Source: Thiohalocapsa sp963704155
GTDB taxonomy: Bacteria > Pseudomonadota > Gammaproteobacteria > Chromatiales > Chromatiaceae
Length of the DNA: 64,000 nucleotides
NCBI GenBank assembly: GCA_963704155.1
Contig: CAVPHF010000039.1
Location: 1-64,000, forward strand
Direction: 5' to 3'
The notes beneath the pieces were generated by a model. It saw only the letters and a list, made by a program, of their open reading frames with translations. It was not told the origin of the DNA and ran no database searches. This document shows positions 33,466 to 42,525 of this stretch, piece after piece; within the stretch, counting starts at the first letter, position 1; every line of letters begins with the position of its first letter. Made by a program: the position numbers and the translations under genes.

Positions 33466-34776
33466 CTATCCTCGGCTCACCGTCCGGCGCATCGAGATAA
33501 CGCGGAGCAGTAGCCCGCATACGGCCAGCAAGGTGGCTCCAGCCAGCACCGGCAGCGGTTTCTGCCAAGCCACCGCGACCAAGGTCAGCGCCGTCAAGAC
33601 GGCGTATATCAGCGGCGGCAGCGGGTACCAGGGGATACGAAAGGGCCGAGCGAGCCCAGGCTCTCGCCAGCGCAGCTTGAACACGCCAACGACGGTCAGC
33701 AAGGAGAACAGCATCAGCGTGAAGCCGGCAAACGCCAGCACCGCCGCAAAGGCATCGGTCAGCACCAACAGCAAGGCAATGCCCTGTTGCAACAGGACTG
33801 CCCGAGTTGGTGCGCCGCGTCGATTTCGCGCACCGAAAAAGCCCAGCAATGGCCGGTCGGCGGCCATTGCCTCGATGACGCGAGGACCGGCCAGCACCAT
33901 GGCACTGATGGTTGACAACAGCAGCAGGCTCAAGAGCGCGCTCATCAACCGCCCGCCGTCTACCCCAAAGATGTGCTCGGCCGCGACAGCTCCGACCTCA
34001 ACGGTTCCCGCCAGGACCGGCAATGGCACCTGGCGCAGGAACACCAGATTGAGCAGCAGGTAGAGCAGCGTTACGCTCAATGTGCCGAGGATCAGGGCAC
34101 GCGGCACCTGCCGCTGCGGCGAGGCGACCTCCGCGGTCACATAGGTTGCCGCATTCCATCCGGCATAGGCGTAGGAAACATAGATCAGCGACAAGGCGAA
34201 GGGCGCGGAAAACACCGCCGACAAGGTGTCGCCACTGGGCGTCAGCGGCAACGCCGCATCGGCTGGCACCGCGATCAAACCCGCGACGCAAAAGACCAGG
34301 ATCACAACCACCTTGAGCAGCGTCGCCAGCACCTGGAAGCGGCGCCCGAGATCGAGGTCCAGCGCATGCAGCAGGGTGGTGAGAAACAGCGCGGCGAGGC
34401 CGGCGCTGAGGGCGGAGACGGGCAGAACGGTTGCCGTGTAGCGACCGAACGCCATGGCCGCCAGCGCCACCGGTGCCGCGAAGCCGACGGTCACCGAAAC
34501 CCAGCCGGCCATCTCTCCGGTTGCCGGACCATAGATACGGGTCAGAAAGCTGTACTCGCCGCCCGAGCGCGGCAATGCCGCTGCCAACTCCGCGTAAGAC
34601 AGCGCTCCACATAGTGCGATGATCCCGCCGAGCAGCCAGAGCAGCAGCAAGGCCATGCCATTTTGCACCCCGGCTGCCTGCAAACCGAGCGTGGTGAAGG
34701 CGCCGCTGCCGATCATGTTGGCAACAACCAAGAGCGTCGCCGCCCGCAGATCCAGAAAGGCGCGGTTTCCGTTCAT
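33466..34776 (-). CDS. APC-superfamily amino-acid permease
   Basis: This 436-residue protein has about 12 membrane helices. It starts with the APC signature DLRAATLLVVANMIGSGAFT (glycine-rich unwound helix 1), then LSYAELAAALPRSGGEYSFL. The second half, from FFGARNRRGAPTRAVLLQQG, is also family-typical. It is a secondary transporter for amino acids or polyamines; the substrate is not evident. The next gene upstream (34786-35037) is ten bases away on the same strand, so the two probably form one unit. Confidence 0.87.
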   Translation of the reverse strand: MNGNRAFLDLRAATLLVVANMIGSGAFTTLGLQAAGVQNGMALLLLWLLGGIIALCGALSYAELAAALPRSGGEYSFLTRIYGPATGEMAGWVSVTVGFAAPVALAAMAFGRYTATVLPVSALSAGLAALFLTTLLHALDLDLGRRFQVLATLLKVVVILVFCVAGLIAVPADAALPLTPSGDTLSAVFSAPFALSLIYVSYAYAGWNAATYVTAEVASPQRQVPRALILGTLSVTLLYLLLNLVFLRQVPLPVLAGTVEVGAVAAEHIFGVDGGRLMSALLSLLLLSTISAMVLAGPRVIEAMAADRPLLGFFGARNRRGAPTRAVLLQQGIALLLVLTDAFAAVLAFAGFTLMLFSLLTVVGVFKLRWREPGLARPFRIPWYPLPPLIYAVLTALTLVAVAWQKPLPVLAGATLLAVCGLLLRVISMRRTVSRG

Positions 34777-34785
34777 ATGGCTTGC

Positions 34786-35037
34786 TCAGTCCGGGTCCAG
34801 CAAGGCAAAGCAGATGAGCGTCGCGACCAGCAGGATCGTCAGCAGACAGCCACCCCCACCGCACACCAGCATCAGCCCAGCGCCAACCAGCCAGACGCCG
34901 AGACAGATCGCGCGGTTGGCGCGATAGGCCTTGGTCGCCCGGCGCTGTCTGAATTCCCGGTAGTCCGCGCGCCCGTCGCAGAGCCAGTCCAGGATTCGGC
35001 GCGGCAATGCGGCCAGCGGATTTCGCGGCGGTGCCAT
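34786..35037 (-). CDS. Small membrane protein, 83 residues
   Basis: From MAPPRNPLAALPRRILDWLC the protein has a basic soluble part (DYREFRQRRATKAYRANRA) and then two close hydrophobic stretches (ICLGVWLVGAGLMLVCGGGG, LLTILLVATLICFALL). It has no known family that I recognise. It precedes the amino-acid permease by ten bases and could assist it. A longer frame to 35100 is possible, but GGTCC-rich sequence there gives no good ribosome-binding site. Confidence 0.55.
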   Translation of the reverse strand: MAPPRNPLAALPRRILDWLCDGRADYREFRQRRATKAYRANRAICLGVWLVGAGLMLVCGGGGCLLTILLVATLICFALLDPD

Positions 35038-35147
35038 CTGGGACCTCTTCTGCGTAGGGGCGGCTCCCGCGTGTCGGACACGCTTGCCGTAGGACGGCAT
35101 ACGATAGAGTCAATAGCGGCACAAGCCGCGCTGGGCAAGAGGAATCT

Positions 35148-35639
35148 GTGATGACGGCCACCAATATCGACATCCGAGTGCAGGACCGGCCCTTTGACCC
35201 AAGCGCCGAGCAAGACGGCCTGCGCAGCGGAAGACCAAGTGTTGGGGCCTTGGTCGCCTTCGTCGGCCTGATGCGCGACATCAACGACGGCCAACAGGTT
35301 GCGGCGATGACGCTCGAGCACTATCCCGGCATGACCGAGCAAGCGCTGCAGGAGATCGCAACGGACGCGGCCCGACGCTGGCACCTCGATGCGGTGCGCA
35401 TCGTCCATCGCGTCGGCCGGCTGTTGCCGGAAGAGCCTATCGTGCTGGTCGCGGTGACCAGCGAGCATCGCGGCGATGCCTTTCGCGCCTGCGAGTTCCT
35501 GATCGACTACCTGAAAACACGCGCCCCTTTCTGGAAGAAGGAGGAGAACGATGCGCACGGCGGACGCTGGGTCGACGCCCGCGAGAGTGACGACACGGCC
35601 GCGGCGCGCTGGGACACCGGCACGACTACAGGCCGCTGA
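35148..35639 (+). CDS. moaE: Molybdopterin synthase catalytic subunit
   Basis: This protein of about 163 residues has the MoaE pattern: GALVAFVGLMRDINDGQ, MTLEHYPGMTEQALQEIA, VHRVGRLLPEEPIVLVAVTS and YLKTRAPFWKKE with the catalytic lysines. It inserts two sulfurs from MoaD thiocarboxylate into precursor Z to make molybdopterin. No moaD or other moa gene is beside it. The last 15 residues are an extra hydrophilic tail. Start codons at 35148 and 35151 are both possible. Confidence 0.92.
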   Translation: MMTATNIDIRVQDRPFDPSAEQDGLRSGRPSVGALVAFVGLMRDINDGQQVAAMTLEHYPGMTEQALQEIATDAARRWHLDAVRIVHRVGRLLPEEPIVLVAVTSEHRGDAFRACEFLIDYLKTRAPFWKKEENDAHGGRWVDARESDDTAAARWDTGTTTGR

Positions 35640-35992
35640 CAACCGGATCAAGCCGAGAGCCGGACCGCCGCTCAGCACGCGGGCCAAGGACCGCGCATCA
35701 CCATGGCGTTTGACCGGGATCAAGCGCCGCAAACGCCGATTGACCTGGATCAGCTTGGCGCATGCGATGGCGCCTCGTGTTCGAAGATCGCTGAAATCTA
35801 CTTCTCGATTGACATGGATCCGCGAACCGAATCACAACACTGACATTTCACATGGAAATTTCAGTTTGAAGCCGATTCTTCCCGCTATGCTGAGGCAGTC
35901 GGGGCCGAAGCGATGCACGCATGGAGTTCATCAGCAACGCCGGACACGAAAGCCGCAGTGTCGCGGCGCCAAACAATCGAGCGGGGAGCACC
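35640..35992. other. Upstream region of the decaheme cytochrome gene with FNR-like boxes
   Basis: These 350 bp hold no gene. They contain three dyads related to the FNR/ANR consensus at 35710-35723, 35740-35753 and 35809-35820, and a ribosome-binding site GGGGAGCACC just before 35993. Confidence 0.55.
35710..35753 (+). promoter_or_regulatory. Two FNR/ANR-like boxes
   Basis: TTGACCGGGATCAA (35710-35723) and TTGACCTGGATCAG (35740-35753) fit TTGAT-N4-ATCAA with one and two changes and are 30 bp apart. A weaker third site, TTGACATGGATC, lies at 35809. Oxygen-responsive FNR-type activation of the downstream multiheme cytochrome is likely. Confidence 0.5.
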
Positions 35993-38440
35993 ATGATTTC
36001 ATCAACGCGTTCCATGCGGTACAGGCGGGTTTGCACCGGGCTAGTGCTGCTAACCGCGGCGTGGCTGCCGAACGTCTTCGCCGACGACGATCACCAGGAG
36101 TCCGGAGCAACCGGTTTCCTGCCATCCGGCAGCCCAGACACCAGTTCGGCCTTTACGATCCGTGACGCTGTCTGGAAGTCGGAAAAGCGCCAACTCATCG
36201 TGACAGGCGAACGCAACAGCGACCTGGCCATCACCTTGGTCAACGCCAGCGACCCGGGGCAGCTTCTCGGGCGCGACGGCGACGACGAGGATGACTGGCG
36301 CGTCCGCAGCCGCCGCCCTTCCCCGGTGCCATGCCGCGTGCGTGCAATCAGCGAGGACGGCAACAGCATCGAGACCGCTGTGCGCCGGGCGCCGTCCAAC
36401 TGCGGCCCGAGCGGGCAGCCCGAGAACAGACCCCCAGTCGCCGATGCCGGCCCGGATCAGCACCTGATCTTGCCCGTCGGCGCCAGGGAACTATCGGTCA
36501 CGCTGGACGCTAGCGCTTCCAGTGACAGCGACGGCGATATCGTCGTCTGGAATTGGAGCGGCATCCCCGATCCTGCCAACCTGATCCATCCGGCGCTAAG
36601 TCTCGGGGTGGGCAACCATAGCTTCACGCTGATGGTGACAGATGACGAGGGCGCGACCAGTGTCGCGGACAGCGTCAGCGTCAGCATCGATCCACCGGTC
36701 ATCGGCGGCGACCCGCACCTGACCATTACCGACTACAAGGGCCCAGCCACCTGTGTCGCCTGCCACGAGATCGAGGCACAGCAGATGCACGGTTCGGTGC
36801 ACTATCAACAAAGCGGCCCAACCGACTACCTCACCAACCTCGCTCTTCCCGCCGGCGAGCGCTGGAACGGCGCATCAGGCGACGGTTACTCCGGCATCAA
36901 CACCTATTGCGGCGCACATGACAACAGCCCGCGCTTCACCTGCGCCGGCTGCCACGTTGGCAACGGGCGCTTCCCCAAGCCCGAGGACGTGCTGCTGGCG
37001 ATGAACGACGCCGACCAGCGCAAAGAACTCGCCAACATCGACTGTCTGATGTGCCATCAGGAGAAGTACAAGCGCTTCCCGGACCCGACCCCCGACTCCC
37101 TGGACGGGCAGCCCCCATTCGAGGTGCTGAAGATCGTGGCGCCCAACCCGAGCACTGGCAAGCCCGATCCGAGTCAGCCGCCCATCCTGCGCAGCGGCCT
37201 CGAGGGTATTCCGATGGTGGATTCGGTTACCAAGGACTTCGACTTCGTACCGGCGGACCCGACAAACCTGGCGCTGGCCGGCGCTCCCGTCACGCTAATG
37301 GACATCTCCGCCGTCGAGGCGGCACAGACAGTGCACGCCACAACGCGTAAGTCCTGTCTGAACTGCCATGCCAAGGCCGGCGGCGGCGACGGCACCAAGC
37401 GCGGCGATCTCTCCTCGCTCCTCGCGGATCCTGACCCCCACATCGACTACCACATGAGCGACGCCGGTGCCGGCCTGGTCTGCGCCGACTGCCATGCCGC
37501 AGGGGGCCACCGGGTGATTGGCCGCGGCGTCGACTTGCGCCCGAACGACGTGCCGGGGCGGTTGACGTGCGAGGGCTGCCATGGGGATCGCCCGCATCAA
37601 GACTACGACGCTAGTGACGGCCGAGCACGGGACACCCACGCCATGCGTGTCGCCTGCCAGAGCTGCCATATCCCAACCTTTGCCAAAGGCATCGCCACCG
37701 AGGTCGCCCGCGACTGGGAGGACCCGCACTGGTCCGACGCCGCCTGCAACGGCCGGGGCGGCTGGTTGCCGAGGGAAGACAAGCTCGCCGATCTGATCCC
37801 GACCTACCAATGGTTCGACGGCACCAGCGAGGTCTACTACCTGTCCGAGCCGCTCGCCGGCGTGCCGCGAATCCAGCTCGATGCAAGCAACAACACGCTG
37901 GGCCTAAGCGAGGCGTATATGCTCGGCATCCCTAACGGCGCCGTGAATAGCCCGGGGGCGAAGCTGCATCCGATGAAGGAGCATCTAGGCAAGGTCGCTC
38001 GCAACCAGACAACAGATACCCTGATAGCCCACTCGACCTTCGAATTCTTCCGCACCGGCAGCTTCGAGCAGGCCATCCTGAGCGGGCGCAAACAGACCGA
38101 CGGCATGAGCGAGACAGATCATTATGAGGTGGTCGGCGTGCACACCTACCAGGGCATTAACCACGGCGTCGAAGGCAAAGACAGCGCACTGGCCTGCGGT
38201 GCCTGTCACGCGGGCCTCAGCGGCGGTCCGCTGAGGATGGATCTTCAAGGAGCGCTGGGCTATGAGCTCAAGGCGTCGAAAGAGGACGTCTGCAAGCAGT
38301 GCCATGGAGAGAAAGAACCCATGAGCTTCTTGAAGCTGCATGACAAGCATGTCAAGGACAAGCGCCGTGACTGCTCGACCTGCCACAACTTCACCCGGCC
38401 CGAGCGCCGCCTCAGTACGGCGCTGTCCTCCGAAGACTGA
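35993..38440 (+). CDS. Decaheme c-type cytochrome with PKD-like domain
   Basis: This protein of about 815 residues has a signal sequence (VCTGLVLLTAAWLPNVFA). A PKD-like beta domain (about residues 140-230: PVADAGPDQHLILPVGAREL and DASASSDSDGDIVVWNW) follows, then ten CxxCH heme motifs: CVACH, CAGCH, CLMCH, CLNCH, CADCH, CEGCH, CQSCH, CGACH, CKQCH, CSTCH. It is a periplasmic or surface electron carrier; no catalytic signature of nitrite, tetrathionate or hydroxylamine enzymes is obvious. A redox partner is not encoded nearby. ATG 35993 is chosen for its ribosome-binding site and signal peptide. Confidence 0.88.
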   Translation: MISSTRSMRYRRVCTGLVLLTAAWLPNVFADDDHQESGATGFLPSGSPDTSSAFTIRDAVWKSEKRQLIVTGERNSDLAITLVNASDPGQLLGRDGDDEDDWRVRSRRPSPVPCRVRAISEDGNSIETAVRRAPSNCGPSGQPENRPPVADAGPDQHLILPVGARELSVTLDASASSDSDGDIVVWNWSGIPDPANLIHPALSLGVGNHSFTLMVTDDEGATSVADSVSVSIDPPVIGGDPHLTITDYKGPATCVACHEIEAQQMHGSVHYQQSGPTDYLTNLALPAGERWNGASGDGYSGINTYCGAHDNSPRFTCAGCHVGNGRFPKPEDVLLAMNDADQRKELANIDCLMCHQEKYKRFPDPTPDSLDGQPPFEVLKIVAPNPSTGKPDPSQPPILRSGLEGIPMVDSVTKDFDFVPADPTNLALAGAPVTLMDISAVEAAQTVHATTRKSCLNCHAKAGGGDGTKRGDLSSLLADPDPHIDYHMSDAGAGLVCADCHAAGGHRVIGRGVDLRPNDVPGRLTCEGCHGDRPHQDYDASDGRARDTHAMRVACQSCHIPTFAKGIATEVARDWEDPHWSDAACNGRGGWLPREDKLADLIPTYQWFDGTSEVYYLSEPLAGVPRIQLDASNNTLGLSEAYMLGIPNGAVNSPGAKLHPMKEHLGKVARNQTTDTLIAHSTFEFFRTGSFEQAILSGRKQTDGMSETDHYEVVGVHTYQGINHGVEGKDSALACGACHAGLSGGPLRMDLQGALGYELKASKEDVCKQCHGEKEPMSFLKLHDKHVKDKRRDCSTCHNFTRPERRLSTALSSED

Positions 38441-38665
38441 CCTGCTGCCGAACCGACCGACGCCGGATTACCTGCGTCGGGTTGCTCCGCGAGACGGCGC
38501 TCTCGGCGTTGAGCCGGGATGCGCCGCCGGCTACTATTTCAGCTCTACTATTTCAGCCAACGTAGGTGGCGCGGTGCAACACCGGACGATGAGACGTCTG
38601 TCTCGCCGTCAGGCGCCCGCCTCCGCCCGCTTCGCCGGCGAGCGTCTCCAGAGCATCCCGACGCC

Positions 38666-39154
38666 ATGAAACGCATCCTGGTCTATTTGTTACTGTTCGC
38701 GGCCATCGGCTACGGTATCTGGCCCTACTACACCGTATTCCGGCTGGACGCCGCGCTAGCCGCGCCCGAGCCGAAGACCATCGCGCCATACGTCGACCTG
38801 GCAGCCATCCAGCGGAACTACAAGGCGCGTCTCGGCGACGCCGTCATCCCCTTCGTGCCACGCGGCAACAACGACAGCGAACGCGTCATCGCCTGGCTTG
38901 CCCAGAACCTCCAGAAGCTGGGCGACAGCGCGCTGGACCAGGCCATCACTTACGAATGGGTGCGCAACAGCCTGCGCGATGCCGCCGCGCGCGCAACCGA
39001 TAAGCGGCCCGCCTACTTCATGGCCGGCATTGACTTCGCCTTCTTCGAGTCCTGGAATCGCTTTGTCATCCGCCTCGGCAAGCTCGGCGGCGAGACCCAT
39101 GTGGTGCTGTCACTGCAGAAGAAACACTGGCGGGTAACCGATCTGGTGTACTGA
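38666..39154 (+). CDS. DUF2939 family membrane-anchored protein
   Basis: This 162-residue protein begins MKRILVYLLLFAAIGYGIWP, an uncleaved anchor or signal. Then comes the DUF2939 pattern YTVFRLDAALAAPEPKTIAP, YVDLAAIQRNYKARLGD and a C-terminal MAGIDFAFFESWNRFVIRLG / HWRVTDLVY. The family is uncharacterised and usually about 160-200 residues. A duplicated CTACTATTTCAG lies upstream near 38530-38555. It follows the cytochrome gene by 225 bp. Confidence 0.8.
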   Translation: MKRILVYLLLFAAIGYGIWPYYTVFRLDAALAAPEPKTIAPYVDLAAIQRNYKARLGDAVIPFVPRGNNDSERVIAWLAQNLQKLGDSALDQAITYEWVRNSLRDAAARATDKRPAYFMAGIDFAFFESWNRFVIRLGKLGGETHVVLSLQKKHWRVTDLVY

Positions 39155-39159
39155 GGGCG

Positions 39160-39173
39160 ATTGACCAGGATCG
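39160..39173 (+). promoter_or_regulatory. FNR-like dyad
   Basis: TTGACCAGGATCGA matches the boxes found before the decaheme cytochrome (35710, 35740) and lies 70 bp before the phospholipase-like gene. Fit to TTGAT-N4-ATCAA has two changes. Confidence 0.35.
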
Positions 39174-39242
39174 AGAGCATGCCTGAAGTCTCAGTGCCTC
39201 CAATTTCCGAACCGCAACCCTCGAAAGACAGGCCCAGGCCCC

Positions 39243-39638
39243 ATGAACACAAACCGCATCCTGCTCTTGCCCATGATCCTTCTGGCCGCGCTCTTGTCCA
39301 CCGACGCCGCCGCCTTCAAGTGCATGCCCATCTACGGCAACTGGTGCGGCATCAACTATCCCAGCCACGGCTGGCCGCCGCCGATCGACGCCTTCGACGC
39401 CGCCTGCATGCGCCATGACCTGTGCACGGCCGGACCGGCCTCCGACACCCCCTGCGACATCGCCTTCATCTCCGAGCTGCGCGGCATCGCGGCCCAGGTC
39501 GGCTATCTGCCGCGTCCGCTGCAATGGGCGGAATATGTCATCCGGCTGAAGGCCGGAGGCCCCTGGGGCGGCATGCCGATGCCGACGCCCGGCGATGCCT
39601 TCGGTATCATGTCGAGCATCGCGTCACCCTGTTGGTGA
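39243..39638 (+). CDS. Secreted phospholipase A2-like protein
   Basis: This 131-residue protein has a signal peptide (RILLLPMILLAALLSTDAAA). A compact cysteine-rich domain follows with YGNWCG, FDAACMRHDLC (the His-Asp catalytic motif of secreted phospholipase A2) and paired cysteines CDIAF and SPCW. Bacterial PLA2 relatives cleave the sn-2 acyl chain of phospholipids with calcium. The calcium loop YGNWCGINYPSHGWPPP is only partly canonical. It is probably exported to the periplasm or outside. Confidence 0.72.
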   Translation: MNTNRILLLPMILLAALLSTDAAAFKCMPIYGNWCGINYPSHGWPPPIDAFDAACMRHDLCTAGPASDTPCDIAFISELRGIAAQVGYLPRPLQWAEYVIRLKAGGPWGGMPMPTPGDAFGIMSSIASPCW

Positions 39639-39706
39639 CAGTGCCTAACGGAAGTTCGGCGACCTGGCCTTGCTGACCCAACTGGCGGCAAGCGCTTGGC
39701 GCACGA

Positions 39707-40765
39707 TCAAGCCTCCATCAACGCCCGGATCTTGTCCGCATCCGGCTTCTCGACGACCCCGCGCTCGGTCACGATGCAGTCCACCAGCGCCGCCGGCGTG
39801 ACATCGAAGACCGGGTTATGAGCGGCAACATCGGGCGGTGCGAGACGGGTGCCGCCGCAGGCCAGCACCTCGTCGGCGGCGCGCTCTTCGATCGGGATAT
39901 CCGCACCGCTGGCGACCTTCATGTCGATGGTCGAGGTCGGCGCGGCGACCATGAACCCGACCCCATGGTGCCGGGCGAGCACGGCCAGCGCATAGGTACC
40001 GATCTTGTTGCAGACGTCGCCGTTGGCGGCGATGCGGTCGGAGCCGACGATGACCCAGCCGACCTCGCCGCGCGCCATCAGACTGGCTGCCACGCTGTCC
40101 GCCTGCACAGTGACCGGGATGCCGGATTGTTTCAACTCCCAGGCGGTCAGCCGCGAGCCCTGCAGCCAGGGCCGCGTCTCGTCGGCATAGACGCGACGGA
40201 TCTTGCCGGCGGCATGGGCGCTGCGCACAACGCCGAGCGCGGTCCCATAGCCGCCGGTCGCCAGCGCGCCGGCGTTGCAATGGGTAATGACATCGGTGTG
40301 CCCGGCGATCAGCGCCGCCCCGAGATCGCCCATCGCGCGGTTGGCTGCGACGTCTTCCACATGGATACGCACCGCCTCCGCCAGCAGGGCGGGCACGGGG
40401 TCTAGTTGATCCAGATTCGCGATCAGCGTGCGCATCCGCTCCAGCGCCCAAAACAGGTTGATCGCGGTCGGCCGCGCTGCGGCGAGCTGATTCAGATCCT
40501 CGGCCAAGCCGGCGCGCCAAGCATCGGCATCGGCTTGGAACCGGTCGCGCGCCGCGAGCACGGCGCCATAGGCGGCCGCGACACCGATCGCGGGTGCGCC
40601 GCGCACGACCATGTCACGGATGGCCTTGGCGGCATCAACAACCGAATCGCAGACCACAAAGCGCGTCTCGGACGGCAGCACGCGCTGATCGAGCAAGTAG
40701 AGCTTGGCGTCGTGCCAGACGACGGCATTGTCCGGATGGATATCAAGGGTGGCAGGCGTTTCCAT
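39707..40765 (-). CDS. mtnA: Methylthioribose-1-phosphate isomerase
   Basis: This protein of about 352 residues has MtnA motifs: VVRGAPAIGVAAAYGAVLA, the catalytic cysteine in HCNAGALATGGYGTALG, the aspartate in IVGSDRIAANGDVCNKIGT, and VAAPTSTIDMKVASG. It converts 5-methylthioribose-1-phosphate to the ribulose form in methionine salvage. It is divergent from the MTA/SAH deaminase gene at 40905, so both likely share a control region. Start 40765 (METPATLDIHPDN) is preferred over 40882, whose extra 39 residues run through non-coding sequence. Confidence 0.92.
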   Translation of the reverse strand: METPATLDIHPDNAVVWHDAKLYLLDQRVLPSETRFVVCDSVVDAAKAIRDMVVRGAPAIGVAAAYGAVLAARDRFQADADAWRAGLAEDLNQLAAARPTAINLFWALERMRTLIANLDQLDPVPALLAEAVRIHVEDVAANRAMGDLGAALIAGHTDVITHCNAGALATGGYGTALGVVRSAHAAGKIRRVYADETRPWLQGSRLTAWELKQSGIPVTVQADSVAASLMARGEVGWVIVGSDRIAANGDVCNKIGTYALAVLARHHGVGFMVAAPTSTIDMKVASGADIPIEERAADEVLACGGTRLAPPDVAAHNPVFDVTPAALVDCIVTERGVVEKPDADKIRALMEA

Positions 40766-40904
40766 GGTTCGAACCCTTATGGCAAAGTGACGCCGCATTC
40801 TTGGCCTTTCCGGCCTCGCACTCAAGGGGCTTTTGTTTCCGACCCCTTGAAACCCAGCACAAGCACCCGACACGCTCGACAAGCGCCGAACAGAGACAAC
40901 GCCG

Positions 40905-42218
40905 ATGCACGCAGAGCTATTGATTCATGCCGACTGGATACTGCCGGTCGACGCCGATGACAGCACCTTGGCGCACCACAGCATCGCCATCGACCGCGGC
41001 CGCATCACCGCGCTGCTGCCGCGCGCCGAGGCCGAAGCCCAGTGCCAGGCGAAGCGCGTCCTGGACCTGCCGGGACATGCGCTGATACCGGGTCTTATCA
41101 ACGCCCACACCCACTCGCCAATGACCTTGCTGCGCGGCTTGGCGGACGACTTACCGCTGATGACCTGGCTGCATGAGCACATCTGGCCGGCCGAGGGGCG
41201 CTGGGTGGATACCGAATTTGTCGCAGACGGCACCCGGCTCGCGCTGCTGGAGATGCTGCGCGGCGGCGTCACCTGCTTCAACGACATGTACTTCTATCCG
41301 GAAGTCACGGCCAGAGTCGCGGCGGAGGCCGGTATGCGGGTCTTGGCAGGCATGATCCTGGTCGACTTTCCGACCCGTTACGCCGAGTCCGCCGACGACT
41401 ACCTTCGCCGCGGCCTGGAACTGCATGAGCGCTACCGTGATCACGCCCTGGTTAAGCCGGCCTTCGCACCGCACTCACCCTATGCCGTCTCGGAGGCGCC
41501 GCTGAGCCGCGTGCGTACCCTGGCAAACGAGCTGGACGTGCCTGTTCACATTCACCTGCACGAGACCCGCGACGAGGTCGTGCAGTCGCTGCGCGAGCAC
41601 GGCGAGCGGCCGATGGCGCGGCTGGACCGCATCGGCCTGCTCGGCCCACAGCTGGTCGCCGTCCACATGACCCAGCTCGAGGACGACGAGATCGAGCGCC
41701 TCGCCCTGACCGGAAGCCATGTCGTGCACTGCCCTGAGTCCAACCTCAAGCTCGCCAGCGGCTTCTGCCCGGTGGCCCGGCTGCTCGATGCCGGCGTCAA
41801 TGTCGCGCTCGGCACCGACGGCGCGGCCAGCAACAACGACCTCAACCTGCTCGCCGAGATGCGCACCGCGGCACTGCTGGCCAAGGGCGTCGCCGGCTCG
41901 GCATCGGCGGTTCCGGCCGAGGCGGCGCTGCGCATGGCCACCATCAACGGCGCCAAGGCGCTCGGTCTGGAGGACGAGACCGGCTCGCTGACGGTCGGCA
42001 AGGCGGCCGACATCGTCGCCGTCGACCTCGGCAACCCGCACACCCAGCCGCTCTACCATGCCTGCTCGCAGATGGTCTACGCGGCCAGCAGCCACCAGGT
42101 GACCCAGGTCTGGATCGGCGGCCGGCAGGTCATCCGCGACGGCCAGCCGCTGACGCTGGAGCCGGACGCGATCCTCGCCGCGGCGCAGCGATGGCAGGCG
42201 CGGATTCGGGAAGACTGA
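40905..42218 (+). CDS. 5-methylthioadenosine/S-adenosylhomocysteine deaminase-type amidohydrolase
   Basis: This 437-residue amidohydrolase of the TrzA/MtaD group has INAHTHSPMTLLRGLADDLP with the metal-binding HxH, VHIHLHETRDEV, HMTQLEDDEIE and GTDGAASNNDLNLLAEMRTA with the metal-binding Asp. It would deaminate methylthioadenosine or SAH. Together with the divergent mtnA it suggests a salvage route through methylthioinosine, as described in some proteobacteria; the phosphorylase MtnP is not in the window. Start 40905 gives the expected N-terminus. Confidence 0.87.
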   Translation: MHAELLIHADWILPVDADDSTLAHHSIAIDRGRITALLPRAEAEAQCQAKRVLDLPGHALIPGLINAHTHSPMTLLRGLADDLPLMTWLHEHIWPAEGRWVDTEFVADGTRLALLEMLRGGVTCFNDMYFYPEVTARVAAEAGMRVLAGMILVDFPTRYAESADDYLRRGLELHERYRDHALVKPAFAPHSPYAVSEAPLSRVRTLANELDVPVHIHLHETRDEVVQSLREHGERPMARLDRIGLLGPQLVAVHMTQLEDDEIERLALTGSHVVHCPESNLKLASGFCPVARLLDAGVNVALGTDGAASNNDLNLLAEMRTAALLAKGVAGSASAVPAEAALRMATINGAKALGLEDETGSLTVGKAADIVAVDLGNPHTQPLYHACSQMVYAASSHQVTQVWIGGRQVIRDGQPLTLEPDAILAAAQRWQARIRED

Positions 42219-42525
42219 TATGGCACCTCAGACAATGCATGGACGCAGGCATAACCGCCCCGGGATTCTCGGAGCCTCCAACGTTCGATGAAGATGGAGC
42301 CATCAACCAGACGACGAGATTTTCCCCCGAAGTCCGGGAACGGGCAGTCAGGATGCTGCTAGAGCACGACGACGAGCCCGCCTCGCACTGGGCGGCGGCC
42401 GGTCAGCCGCTGTCGCAACGATCGATCCAGAGCCTGGTCGGAGCGATCGCGCACGCCGCCTCGACGTCGTGCAGCCTGTCGTCGAGGTCGAAACAGACAA
42501 CCCGGATCTGCTCCAGCATCGCGGT
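42219..42525 (+). pseudogene. IS3-family OrfA remnant and non-coding sequence
   Basis: Positions 42307-42400 encode RFSPEVRERAVRMLLEH and DDEPASHWAA, the start of an IS3-type transposase OrfA (helix-turn-helix). No full frame, OrfB or inverted repeats remain. The rest of this 300-bp gap has no recognisable gene. The scar lies next to a truncated nucleotidyltransferase gene and may mark how the adjacent cluster was damaged. Confidence 0.62.

Noticed and set aside
33998..35284. Long minus-strand frame of 428 codons
   Set aside because: It shadows the amino-acid permease in another frame and is Arg/Gly/Ala-rich with no family match.
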